From Saprospira grandis str. Lewin (GTDB lineage: Bacteria > Bacteroidota > Bacteroidia > Chitinophagales > Saprospiraceae), in the NCBI RefSeq assembly GCF_000250635.1, contig NC_016940.1, positions 2,852,501-2,916,500 on the forward strand: DNA of 64,000 bases, written 5' to 3'. The notes under the pieces are model-generated. The model was not told the origin of the DNA, ran no database searches, and saw only the letters and a program-made list of their open reading frames with translations. The position numbers and the translations under genes are program-made. Below are positions 37,827-45,486 of the stretch, piece after piece (within the stretch, counting starts at the first letter, position 1; each line of letters begins with the position of its first letter).

Positions 37827-38222
37827 ATGAAAAAGGAAAAATGGATTTTGGGCCTTGGGGCCATTTTTGGCGCTTTGGCCGTTATTTTAGGCGCTTTTGG
37901 GGCGCATGCACTCAAGGCGCAAATTACGCCCGATCGTCTAGAGATTTATCAGTTGGGCGTGAGCTATCAGTACTATCATGCTTTGGCCCTTTTGGCGACT
38001 GGCCTTTGGGCGCGTTTGGCTGGGGCCCCAGCATTAAAATGGGCGGGCATTAGCTTTGCCATGGGCATTTTGCTTTTTTCGGGCTCGCTTTATCTCTTGG
38101 CTTTACGAGATGTAATGGGCATTTCGGGCGGGGTATTGGCCGTTATTGGTCCATTAACTCCTGTTGGCGGCCTCTTTTTTATTGGCGGCTGGTCGGTACT
38201 GGCCATTAAAGCGTTTAAGTAG
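37827..38222 (+). CDS. DUF423-family small membrane protein
   Basis: A 131-residue protein with four membrane helices. The conserved start ILGLGAIFGALAVILGAFGAHALK, the middle YQLGVSYQYYHALALLATG and the glycine-rich last helix TPVGGLFFIGGWSVLAI are typical of DUF423 (YgdD-like) proteins. The biochemical role is unknown. It follows yciO by 3 bases and ends the operon. Repeat copy 13 begins eight bases after the stop. Confidence 0.9.
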   Translation: MKKEKWILGLGAIFGALAVILGAFGAHALKAQITPDRLEIYQLGVSYQYYHALALLATGLWARLAGAPALKWAGISFAMGILLFSGSLYLLALRDVMGISGGVLAVIGPLTPVGGLFFIGGWSVLAIKAFK

Positions 38223-38229
38223 TTTTTTT

Positions 38230-38373
38230 GGGGGGCTGCCCCAGCCTTTGGCTGGGTCGGGCCATTGCGCAGCTCGCAGGTCTGCTCGGCCCTGCGCGGG
38301 CTGCGCCCGCTGGGTCTGCCGCCTTCGGCGGCCCTGCTACAGCCCCTCAGCCTGCGGCGGCTTCGCCGCCTGC
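38230..38373 (-). repeat. GC-rich foldback repeat, copy 13 (type A)
   Basis: Type A, GGCTG/CAGCC ends, inner hairpin CCCAGCC/GGCTGGG around TTT, and an outer GGCGGC/GCCGCC hairpin. It lies between convergent genes; no separate terminator is visible for either. Confidence 0.9.
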
Positions 38374-38439
38374 AAAACCGTTTAGAAGCGGTATTGCTTC
38401 GCAATATCTATGAATGAGAGGAAGTAGGACTAGTTCAAA

Positions 38440-39645
38440 TTATCGTAAAAGCGATTCTATTTGTTTTTCCAATACTTCTTCTAGCCTTTCATTATAGCCT
38501 ATTTCAATGGCTATAACTTGCTGTTTGGCATCTAATAAAATAAATGTTGGAGCAGAAATTATATTGTACTGCTTGGCTAGGTCTTTATTAATTACTGTAG
38601 GGTAACTGATCTGCTTATATTCCATATGTTTTTTTATCTGATCTGGATGATCTACATGGTTTACGCCTATAATATAAAGCCCTTTTTCTTTATACTTTTG
38701 ATGCAGCCGCTCTAAAACAGGCATTGATTTTAGACAGGGATAACATCCTCGATACCAAAAGTCAAGTAGTACTATTTTTCCCTTGAGTTTCGATAACTCT
38801 ACTATATTACCATCTGTATCATGAGCTTTCCAATTGCTAATGCTTTGTCCAATTTTAAGCGTCGGCGCTAACTCTTCCGGATTAACCTCTTTCGGCTCAT
38901 GTGGAAAATACTTATTTAAAATTTCTTTTTCTGCAAGGGCAATGCTATCAACAGCATCTCTCGTATTATGGCTCTCAAGCACTTGGATACTAGCTTCTTC
39001 ATATTGAGACATGTTCTCAAATTCTAATCGTAAACTATATTTTATGGGAATAAAATCTGCCCTAATACAAGTGACGGTAGTATGAATGTTGTAAATTTCG
39101 CCACTATTTTTTGTGAATCGATGTATCGTAAATGCATGAGGCTCATCTGCTTTTTCAATCCATAAAGAGTCTGCATTTTTTTTAAAATTTTCCCAAAAGG
39201 CAAATTGATAAGGTTTGAATATAGCCTTATCCTCTTTGTATTCGTCCACTGTTTCAGGAGTATCATAAAATGCATAGCTGATGCTAGAGTGAAAACCCAA
39301 AACAACAGTATCAGGCTTGATAATTTTTGTAACATTTGTATCTAAAATCATATAAGTACTAGCATCTAAGCTGTCATTAAGCGTTTTAGGGTACATCCTC
39401 ACCTGCTTTCGCCCTTGATACCTAACGGTATCCTCAGAAAAAAACTTAAAGTGATTTTTGATGCTGTACTTCCTCATGCTAGTCGCCATAATTTCTTCTT
39501 TCCTATGGCTTATTACTTCCTCAATAGTAGGTAGCTTATCATCAGCTGTAAGAACCTGGTTGATTTCATGAGCAGGCAGCTGAGCCAATACGGTAGTACA
39601 AAACAGCACCTTACTTAAGAACAGAATTAGAATATAATTTTTCAT
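38440..39645 (-). CDS. exported thioredoxin-fold protein (TlpA/ResA-like)
   Basis: A 401-residue protein with signal peptide MKNYILILFLSKVLFCTTVLAQ. The N-terminal 250 residues are of unknown type, with beta-rich segments. The C-terminal domain (about 262-400) is a TlpA/AhpC-TSA thioredoxin fold: LKIGQSISNWKAHDTDGNIVELS, then the redox site CYPC within FWYRGCYPCLKSMPVL, and the cis-Pro loop APTFILLD. It would reduce or exchange disulfides in the periplasm. The gene is clearly more AT-rich than its neighbours and uses many ATA and AGA codons, a hint of recent acquisition. It is flanked by repeat copies 13 and 14. Confidence 0.87.
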   Translation of the reverse strand: MKNYILILFLSKVLFCTTVLAQLPAHEINQVLTADDKLPTIEEVISHRKEEIMATSMRKYSIKNHFKFFSEDTVRYQGRKQVRMYPKTLNDSLDASTYMILDTNVTKIIKPDTVVLGFHSSISYAFYDTPETVDEYKEDKAIFKPYQFAFWENFKKNADSLWIEKADEPHAFTIHRFTKNSGEIYNIHTTVTCIRADFIPIKYSLRLEFENMSQYEEASIQVLESHNTRDAVDSIALAEKEILNKYFPHEPKEVNPEELAPTLKIGQSISNWKAHDTDGNIVELSKLKGKIVLLDFWYRGCYPCLKSMPVLERLHQKYKEKGLYIIGVNHVDHPDQIKKHMEYKQISYPTVINKDLAKQYNIISAPTFILLDAKQQVIAIEIGYNERLEEVLEKQIESLLR

Positions 39646-39744
39646 AGGATTGAAATGATTGTGGTAGTTGTAGATGGGTTTTAATTACATTGAGTATAGT
39701 TAAATTTACTTTTTTAAATATAAAAAAAATAATGATGGTATTTT

Positions 39745-39927
39745 GGGGCTGCCCACTCGCTTCGCTCGGGTCGGGCTGTGTACTCCCGTTGGTTGTCGAA
39801 CTGGCGCCCCTATAGGGGCTGGTTGTCGCAGCTCGCTGTTTGCTCGGCCCTGCGCCGCCAAAGGCGGCTGGGTCTGGCCTTCGGCCACTGCTGCCCATCC
39901 CTCAGCCAGTCGCTTCGCTCCTCTAGA
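39745..39927 (-). repeat. GC-rich foldback repeat, copy 14 (type A)
   Basis: Type A, GGCTG/CAGCC ends, with an outer arm to TCTAGA. It carries an inserted module with CGCCCCTATAGGGGC (near 39806) that recurs in copy 22. Confidence 0.88.
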
Positions 39928-39944
39928 ACGCAGGAGTTTGGGCC

Positions 39945-39990
39945 AAAAAAAAGCAGGAAAAATGAAGTCAATCATTTTTCCTGCTTTTGT
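39945..39990 (-). terminator. terminator of the biotin carrier operon
   Basis: Long stem: AAAAGCAGGAAAAATGA pairs with its complement around AGTCAA. The A run on the left gives the U tail on the minus strand. Confidence 0.85.
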
Positions 39991-40010
39991 ATTATTATGG
40001 ACCTTGGGGC

Positions 40011-40493
40011 CTATAGCGGATCAAGTTCAATAAGGACTTGATTTTTCTCTACTGCTGCGCCTTTATCCACCTTAATGGCTTTAATAATGGCATCGGCTGG
40101 GGCTTTAATTACATTTTCCATTTTCATGGCTTCAAGGATGAGGACTGCCTCATCTTTTTTCACTTCTTGGCCAACTTCCACCATTAGGTCGAGTAGCAAG
40201 CCAGGCATAGGGGCTTTAATATCATTGACCTTAGCGGCTCCTACTTTTTCAAAGCCGAGGCGTTCGGCCAAAAGATCGAAGCGATCTTTAGCACCGAGGC
40301 AGTAAGTATTTTGTCCGATACGGATTTCAAAACTTTTGCTTTGATAATCGGCAGCGATTACTCTAGCGGTATAAGATCGGTTTTGGTAGAGGATATGAAA
40401 AGCCTGATCTTCTACTTGGACCAGGTCCCAGTTGAAGTCTTTGGGGTCTAGTTCTAGAACGTCCTCTTTAGATTGATGTTTAATTTGGTACAT
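40011..40493 (-). CDS. biotin carboxyl carrier-type protein
   Basis: A 160-residue protein. The C-terminal 75 residues form a biotinyl/lipoyl domain: APMPGLLLDLMVEVGQEVKKDEAVLILEAMKMEN, with biotinylated Lys124 in EAMKM. The N-terminal half resembles the short linker domain of propionyl-/acyl-CoA carboxylase carrier subunits rather than AccB of acetyl-CoA carboxylase, which has a Pro/Ala-rich linker. The matching carboxylase subunits are not in the window. It is last in the bactofilin/AtpZ/AtpI-like operon, 4 bases after the preceding gene. Confidence 0.85.
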   Translation of the reverse strand: MYQIKHQSKEDVLELDPKDFNWDLVQVEDQAFHILYQNRSYTARVIAADYQSKSFEIRIGQNTYCLGAKDRFDLLAERLGFEKVGAAKVNDIKAPMPGLLLDLMVEVGQEVKKDEAVLILEAMKMENVIKAPADAIIKAIKVDKGAAVEKNQVLIELDPL

Positions 40494-40497
40494 AGTA

Positions 40498-40878
40498 CTA
40501 TGCTTTTCCGAGCTGAGTCAAAAAGTAAATTTCAAAAAGCGTAAAGCAGAAGTATACCCAAAAGAAGGGCAATACAAAAAGCTGGTCGGCTGGTTTAAAG
40601 GTATAAAAATAGGCCAAGACCAGCGAAAGGCTGAGCAGCATTTTGATGCTAGTTTGCATCATAAAGACTCGGCTAAACTGCAATTGGTCGGGACTTTGGC
40701 TAGCCTGACGGGCCCAAAAGAAGCAGAGCCAGCTAAAGAGCACAAAAAAAAGGTAGCTGGCCCAGGCAAGGCCGCCATAGTTGGCAAAGCGGGGCCAAAA
40801 CCATTGCAGGCCCAAAAGGCTAGCGGCTACAAAAGCCGAAACGCCTAGTAGGCTAGAATAAAATTGAGATAATTGCAT
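40498..40878 (-). CDS. small four-helix membrane protein, AtpI-like position
   Basis: A 126-residue protein made of four hydrophobic helices (LLGVSAFVAASLLGLQWFW, LAWASYLFFVLFSWLCFFW, MLLSLSLVLAYFYTF, LPFFWVYFCFTLFEIYF). It lies 2 bases after atpZ. In Bacteroidota a protein of this shape usually sits between atpZ and atpB and is taken as an AtpI-like assembly factor of the F1Fo ATP synthase. Here the ATP synthase subunits do not follow. Homology to AtpI is inferred from shape and place only. Confidence 0.7.
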   Translation of the reverse strand: MQLSQFYSSLLGVSAFVAASLLGLQWFWPRFANYGGLAWASYLFFVLFSWLCFFWARQASQSPDQLQFSRVFMMQTSIKMLLSLSLVLAYFYTFKPADQLFVLPFFWVYFCFTLFEIYFLTQLGKA

Positions 40879-40880
40879 GA

Positions 40881-41150
40881 TTACTCTTCTTCCTGGTCTT
40901 CTGGGGGACTTTCGGCCAAGAGTTGGCGAATAAATAGGTAGAGGGCCAAAAAAACGGAGCCTAAAGAGCCCAGCACCACAAATAGAGGTTTGCTATCGAG
41001 GTATTTATCTAGATATAGGCCAGCAAAGGAGCCAGCAGCAATGACCAAGGCCATTTGCACGCCCATACCAGAGTACTTCATATAGCCCTCTAGAGCTTTT
41101 TTGTTTTTTCTAAAGGCTTGGCCTTTTTTATTTTTTGGATTGGGGGCCAT
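40881..41150 (-). CDS. AtpZ/AtpI-family ATP synthase accessory protein
   Basis: An 89-residue protein with a basic N-terminus and two membrane helices (MGVQMALVIAAGSFAGLYLD and LFVVLGSLGSVFLALYLFI). The GxxLD and GSLGSV segments fit the AtpZ/AtpI family, whose members help Mg2+/Ca2+ entry or c-ring assembly for F1Fo ATP synthase. The tail is acidic. Its start overlaps the end of the bactofilin gene by 23 bases, so translation is probably coupled. Confidence 0.82.
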   Translation of the reverse strand: MAPNPKNKKGQAFRKNKKALEGYMKYSGMGVQMALVIAAGSFAGLYLDKYLDSKPLFVVLGSLGSVFLALYLFIRQLLAESPPEDQEEE

Positions 41151-41511
41151 GTTGCAGATTCATTTTGCAAGCTCCATTCATTTGGGCGCCATCTTCTACG
41201 GCCAGTTTAGTGGTTTCTAGATCGCCCTGAATTTTGGCCGATTTGCGAACATCCAGTAATTGTTGGCAATAGACATTTCCTAAGACTTTGCCCTCAATGA
41301 TGGCATTTTGGCAATGAATATTGCCTTTGATGACAGCAGTTTGGCCCAAAACCACCTTGGCTTTGCAGCGCAGATCACCCTCTATGCGTCCATCTACACG
41401 GATATCAATAACAGATTGCACATTTCCTTTTACGATAGCGTCTCGGACAAGGCTGTTATGAGAAACGGCAGCCGTTCGGGCAGCACGTTCTTTATTTTTA
41501 TTGCTAAACAT
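41128..41511 (-). CDS. bactofilin
   Basis: A 127-residue cytoskeletal protein starting at ATG 41511 (the frame runs nine codons farther up, into a terminator). The core (about 25-110) is the right-handed beta-helix typical of bactofilins, a string of short V/I/G-rich turns (IDIRVDGRIEGDLRCKAKVVLGQ, AIIEGKVLGNVYCQ, SAKIQGDLETTKLAVEDGAQMNG). Bactofilins polymerise without nucleotides and organise envelope or cell-shape machinery. It is first in the operon with atpZ. Confidence 0.88.
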   Translation of the reverse strand: MFSNKNKERAARTAAVSHNSLVRDAIVKGNVQSVIDIRVDGRIEGDLRCKAKVVLGQTAVIKGNIHCQNAIIEGKVLGNVYCQQLLDVRKSAKIQGDLETTKLAVEDGAQMNGACKMNLQHGPQSKK

Positions 41512-41538
41512 AAGTGAGTTCGTTAAGAAACAAAGCAA

Positions 41539-41571
41539 AAAAAGGCTGTCTATATAGAGACAGCCTTTTTA
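41539..41571. terminator. terminator between infC and the bactofilin operon
   Basis: Stem AAGGCTGTCT/AGACAGCCTT with A and T runs on opposite sides, so it can act in both directions. It ends the infC transcript on the minus strand. Confidence 0.85.
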
Positions 41572-41621
41572 GCTAGCAGATTGCATCAAAGCAAGCGGCT
41601 CTGGGCAACTGAGCTAGCCAA

Positions 41622-42230
41622 CTATTTTGATTTAGCCGACTTTTTGGGGCTAAGAGTAACATGCATACGGCGGTCCTCCATTTTAGGGGGATAATCCGTT
41701 ACGCTCAATTCTGCTAGTTCTGCAACAAAGCGTTTGAGCAGGGTACGTCCACGGTCCTTAAAGACAATAGAACGGCCCTTAAACTGCACATAAGCCTTTA
41801 CCTTGGCGCCATCTTCTAGAAAGCTCTTGGCATGCTTAAGTTTAAACTCAAAATCGTGATCATCGGTGTTGGGGCCAAAGCGAATTTCCTTAATGACCAC
41901 CTTAACCTGTTTGGCTTTGAGTTCCTTTTCGCGTTTTTTGCGTTCGTAGAGGAATTTTTTCAGGTCGATAATTTTGCAAACAGGGGGTTTACCCTTAGGC
42001 GAAATTTCTACGAGGTCCAATTCCAATTTATTGGCCCAAGAGGCAGCAATTCGCGTTTTGATAACGGTACCGCTTTCTACCTCTTTGCCAGCTACTTTAC
42101 TGATCTCATCAAAGTTGTCGCCTACCAAACGAATTTCTGGTACGCGAATATTATCATTGGTTCTGTACTCAGATCCAGGTGTCTCTCTCCGACTATATCT
42201 TCCTCGGTTTCTGTTAATTCTTCTAGCCAA
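41622..42230 (-). CDS. infC: translation initiation factor IF-3, non-AUG start
   Basis: A 202-residue IF-3. The N-terminal domain carries [18 protein letters not shown], then the lysine-rich linker ([18 protein letters not shown]) and the C-terminal domain ([28 protein letters not shown]). No ATG occurs in frame before the C-terminal end (MEDRRMHV), and an in-frame TAA lies just upstream. The start must therefore be non-ATG: TTG at 42230, or ATT at codon 5 (42218) or a little upstream. IF-3 genes elsewhere use AUU so that IF-3 represses its own synthesis. The usual neighbours thrS, rpmI and rplT are absent; infC stands alone between its leader and a terminator. Confidence 0.95.
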   Translation of the reverse strand: MARRINRNRGRYSRRETPGSEYRTNDNIRVPEIRLVGDNFDEISKVAGKEVESGTVIKTRIAASWANKLELDLVEISPKGKPPVCKIIDLKKFLYERKKREKELKAKQVKVVIKEIRFGPNTDDHDFEFKLKHAKSFLEDGAKVKAYVQFKGRSIVFKDRGRTLLKRFVAELAELSVTDYPPKMEDRRMHVTLSPKKSAKSK

Positions 42231-42430
42231 ACAACTAATAATTTAATGAAAAAAATGAATAGAGAATTTTTTCTCTTGGGGAGAAATTTCTCGGCTTGAT
42301 GCTTCAAAAGTACTAAAAAAAATTGGCTCTCTTTATTCCTTTTCAGCGTTTTTTGCATCTTCTAAAAAGAAGAGCTATATATTGTAGTTAATTTTGCTTG
42401 CTTTTCCTAATTTTTAGGGCCTTATTATCC
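42231..42430 (-). promoter_or_regulatory. infC leader
   Basis: On the minus strand TACTTTTG (plus 42305-42312) is a perfect TAnnTTTG. The leader of roughly 70 bases that follows contains a 12-bp palindrome GAGAAATTTCTC and a hairpin AGAGAA/TTCTCT, which could pair alternatively. A control role over infC is inference. Confidence 0.45.
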
Positions 42431-42576
42431 GTCTAGAGGTGAGCGAAGCGAGCCGGCTGAGGGATGGACAGCAGTGGCGCAACGCGCCAGACCGAGCCAG
42501 CTTTGCTGGCGCAGGGCCGAGCGAATAGCGAGCTGCGAAACAGCCCGACCCGAGCCGATAGGCGAGGGGCAGCCCC
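42431..42576 (+). repeat. GC-rich foldback repeat, copy 15 (type A)
   Basis: Type A, GGCTG/CAGCC ends, outer arm starting GTCTAGA. The inner hairpin CCCGAGCC/GGCGAGGG has a symmetric GA/GA step between two GC stems. It lies between divergent genes. Confidence 0.9.
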
Positions 42577-42598
42577 AAACGATTAAAAATAAAAAGAA

Positions 42599-43411
42599 AT
42601 GAAAAACCCCCATGTTTATTCCCCTGAAGAGTTGGCTAAGATCTTACTCTTAGAAGAGTATAGTTTGCCCTATGCGTATGAAGATGGGCAATTAGTATTG
42701 CCTGCGGATACCGCTAAAAGTTTGTCTTATTTGCTGCAAAAAGAGCAAGAAGAAGGGCAGCGCTATGAGATTTTTGCCGGATTTGACTACCGGCAGATGT
42801 TTGATGATCTTTGTGCATTTTTGGATGATCAAAAGATTCCCTATAAAATTTGGGAGAAACAACAGGACCCTGGAGAGGATTATGCGCGGGCGCCTGCCTT
42901 GAAAGACAGCGCTTTTTATGTCTATTTGCGGCTGGTCGATTTTGAGCGGACGCAGGCGCTTTTGCGAGAGCAGGCCAAGCAGCAGGCTATATATAAGGAG
43001 GCTGATTATCATTTGCGGCGATATAGCGATGAGGAGCTGATGGAAATTTTGGAGCAGCCCGAAGATTGGCAGGCGCTAGATGTGGTGGCTGCTCGTTATT
43101 TGCTCAATGAGCGGGGCCATGATATTAGTGAAGAGGAGGTAGAGCTGATGCGGCAACATCGGATGATTCAGTTGCGGCAGCCTAGGGCACTAACGTCAAA
43201 AGAGCGCCGAGATGGCTATTTGACGGCCATTCTTTTGGGGCCATTGGGCTGTTTTTGGGGCTATCATTATTATTCTGATCAGCGATTATTACCCAATGGG
43301 CGAAAAGTTCTTAATTTTGCGCCCCAAGCCAGGGCCGAGGGGATGCGAATGATGATGATTTCGCTGAGCTGGAGCCTGCTGGCTGGCCTTATTTTATATT
43401 ATATGACATAA
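42599..43411 (+). CDS. protein of unknown function with C-terminal membrane segments
   Basis: A 270-residue protein. The first 200 residues are soluble and acidic, with two similar helix-turn pieces (YSPEELAKILLLEE and YSDEELMEILEQPEDWQALDVVAARYLLNERG). A basic stretch (RQPRALTSKERRDGY) precedes two C-terminal hydrophobic segments (LTAILLGPLGCFWGYHYY and MMMISLSWSLLAGLILYYM). A cytoplasmic domain tethered to the inner membrane is likely. No family is recognised. It starts 22 bases after repeat copy 15 and 7 bases before trmB. Confidence 0.78.
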   Translation: MKNPHVYSPEELAKILLLEEYSLPYAYEDGQLVLPADTAKSLSYLLQKEQEEGQRYEIFAGFDYRQMFDDLCAFLDDQKIPYKIWEKQQDPGEDYARAPALKDSAFYVYLRLVDFERTQALLREQAKQQAIYKEADYHLRRYSDEELMEILEQPEDWQALDVVAARYLLNERGHDISEEEVELMRQHRMIQLRQPRALTSKERRDGYLTAILLGPLGCFWGYHYYSDQRLLPNGRKVLNFAPQARAEGMRMMMISLSWSLLAGLILYYMT

Positions 43412-43418
43412 GTTTTTG

Positions 43419-44099
43419 ATGGGACGGAATAAGAAATTACAGAAATTTGCAGAGCTACACGAGCTGCCCAATGTTTATCTAAATTTTGGCGTCAATTCGC
43501 CAATTATTGAATTGCCCAATGGCGAAAAGCAGGATATGCGCGGCCAATGGAAAAAGCAGTTGGGCAGTGATAAACCCTTGGTCCTTGAGCTGGCCTGCGG
43601 AAAAGGAGAGTATAGCCTGGGCCTTGGCCAAATGTATCCCGATAGCAACTTTATGGGGATGGACCTCAAGGGGAACCGCATCTGGACCGGCGCAAAAAAA
43701 GCCTTGGAACAAGGCCTAGATAATGTGTTTTTTCTCCGTGCCCAAATTGATTTTATTGAGTCCTTTTTTGCCCCTGAAGAAGTAGACGAAATCTGGATTA
43801 CCTTTGCCGACCCCCAAGCCAAAAAGCCTAGAAAACGCCTGACATCGCCCCTCTTTTTGTCGCGCTACCGAAATATTTTGAAGAAAGGCGGCAAAATCCA
43901 TCTTAAAACCGACTCGCCTCTGCTTTATGAGTTTACCCTAGAGCAAATTGAGGAGCAGGGCCTTCCCCTAGAGTTTGCCCATGATGATATTTATAGCTTG
44001 GCCGAACAAGACCCGAATTGGGGAATTACCACCTATTACGAACAGCTGCACCGAGGCAAAGGCGCTACGATTAAGTACGCTCGTTTTAGGTTGGATTAA
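43419..44099 (+). CDS. trmB: tRNA (guanine-46-N7)-methyltransferase
   Basis: A 226-residue SAM-dependent enzyme that makes m7G46 in tRNA variable loops. The SAM motif LELACGKGEYSLGLG lies near residues 50-64; NFMGMDLKGNRIWTGAKKAL and the signature DEIWITFADPQAKKPRKRLTSPLFL are typical of TrmB. ATG at 43419 is chosen over an upstream TTG. Length is normal. It is probably co-transcribed with the following O-antigen-ligase-like gene, 10 bases downstream. Confidence 0.95.
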   Translation: MGRNKKLQKFAELHELPNVYLNFGVNSPIIELPNGEKQDMRGQWKKQLGSDKPLVLELACGKGEYSLGLGQMYPDSNFMGMDLKGNRIWTGAKKALEQGLDNVFFLRAQIDFIESFFAPEEVDEIWITFADPQAKKPRKRLTSPLFLSRYRNILKKGGKIHLKTDSPLLYEFTLEQIEEQGLPLEFAHDDIYSLAEQDPNWGITTYYEQLHRGKGATIKYARFRLD

Positions 44100-44109
44100 A
44101 TAAGATATA

Positions 44110-45309
44110 ATGCGATTTCGTTCTTTCTTTTCTATTGTCCAAAAGGGCTTGCCTTTTTTGGCCTGTCTACTTATGTTTATTGGCCTGGTTGCCTCTAAAG
44201 CCCTGATTGCCATTGCTTCGGTGGTTTTTGTTTTGGCGGCTTTGCCCTATGCCTTTAAGGCCAAAAACTGGAAGCAATTGCCTCATCAAGCCAAGCTGCT
44301 TAGTCCCGCTTTTTTGTTCCTTCTCATGGCCGCTACAGCCGCTTATAGCCAAAATACTGCCGAGCTGATGAGCCGCCTTCGGGTGATGTTACCGCTCTTT
44401 TTATTGCCAATTTCTATGGCCCTATTGCCGCCCTGGCCCAAGCAACAATGGCGCTGGCTTTTGGGCATTTTTGTGTTGCTGATGAGTCTGGCCGCCGCTG
44501 GGGTGCTCGTCAATTACGGCCTAAATTATGAAGAAATCCAGCGCTCTCTAACACATAGTAAGGGCATGCCCAACCCCGCCAAAGACCATGTTCGCTTTAG
44601 CCTGCTCCTTTCTTGGGCTAGCCTCTTGGCGGGCCAATTGTTCTTCTGGCGCCTTGGTCGCTGGCCCTGGCTCTGGCTCGGCCTCGGCCTCTTTCTCTTT
44701 TTGGCCATGCACATTTTTGGCGCCCGCTCGGGCATCCTGGCCTTCTATCTGGGCATCATTTATTTGTTGGTCCGCTGGCTTTGGCAAAGCAAACGCTTTC
44801 TGCTTGGCGGTCTGGGCCTGCTAGCCTGCCTATCTTTGCCCTTTTTGGCCTATCAAAGTATTCCCTCTTTTCGAGAAAAAATATTACTGACCCAAAAAAA
44901 TATTCGCCTCTACCAAGAAGGCCATATTGGTGATTATTCCGATACGCAACGCATCCTCTCTTTTCAAATCGCCCTGAAAGTCTGGGCCAAATCGCCCCTT
45001 TTAGGGGTGGGCCTCGGCGACCTAAAAGATGAGCAAAGAGCCATCTATGAAAAGGAGTATCCTCAGCAAAGGGTAATGGCCCCACATAGCCAGTATATTA
45101 GTAGCCTGGCCGCTATGGGCATCCTGGGCCTGCTGCTTTTTATCGCCTTCTTTTCTTGGCCCTTTTTTATCGAAAAAACAGCCATTTATCAGCTTTTTTG
45201 GCTGCTTATTGCGGTCTCTTTCCTAAGCGAAAATACCCTCTTTATTACCATCGGAGCCAATTTATACGCCTTTTTTCACAGCTATTTACTCCTCAGACAA
45301 AAGTCCTGA
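44110..45309 (+). CDS. O-antigen ligase / Wzy-like polymerase
   Basis: A 399-residue integral membrane protein with about ten to twelve helices. A large periplasmic loop (about 245-325, QNIRLYQEGHIGDYSDTQRILSFQIALKVWAKSPLLGVGLGDLKDE) carries the LLGVGLGD...HSQYI pattern of the WaaL/RfaL and Wzy family, where Arg and His residues take the polyprenyl-linked glycan. It would ligate or polymerise a surface polysaccharide at the outer face of the inner membrane. The glycan is unknown. Confidence 0.87.
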   Translation: MRFRSFFSIVQKGLPFLACLLMFIGLVASKALIAIASVVFVLAALPYAFKAKNWKQLPHQAKLLSPAFLFLLMAATAAYSQNTAELMSRLRVMLPLFLLPISMALLPPWPKQQWRWLLGIFVLLMSLAAAGVLVNYGLNYEEIQRSLTHSKGMPNPAKDHVRFSLLLSWASLLAGQLFFWRLGRWPWLWLGLGLFLFLAMHIFGARSGILAFYLGIIYLLVRWLWQSKRFLLGGLGLLACLSLPFLAYQSIPSFREKILLTQKNIRLYQEGHIGDYSDTQRILSFQIALKVWAKSPLLGVGLGDLKDEQRAIYEKEYPQQRVMAPHSQYISSLAAMGILGLLLFIAFFSWPFFIEKTAIYQLFWLLIAVSFLSENTLFITIGANLYAFFHSYLLLRQKS

Positions 45310-45322
45310 TTTTTTCTTTTTT

Positions 45323-45480
45323 GGGGCTGCCCTTCCCTGCGGTCAGGTCGGGCTGTTTCGCAGCTCGCAGGTCTGCTCGGCCCTGCAGCGCTAAAGCGCT
45401 TTGGTCTGGCCCTGCGGGCCACTGCTGTCCATCCCTCAGCCGCGGGCCTTCGGCCCTTTGCAGGCGGCTTTGCCGCCTGC
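45323..45480 (-). repeat. GC-rich foldback repeat, copy 16 (type A)
   Basis: Type A, GGCTG/CAGCC ends; middle hairpins AGCGCT/AGCGCT and TGGCCC/GGGCCA; outer GGCGGC/GCCGCC hairpin. It lies between convergent genes and abuts the stop of the 45487 gene. Confidence 0.9.
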
Positions 45481-45486
45481 CCAAGC

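Noticed and set aside
41832-42299. 155-codon frame opposite infC
   Set aside because: Antisense shadow; infC is clearly the real gene.
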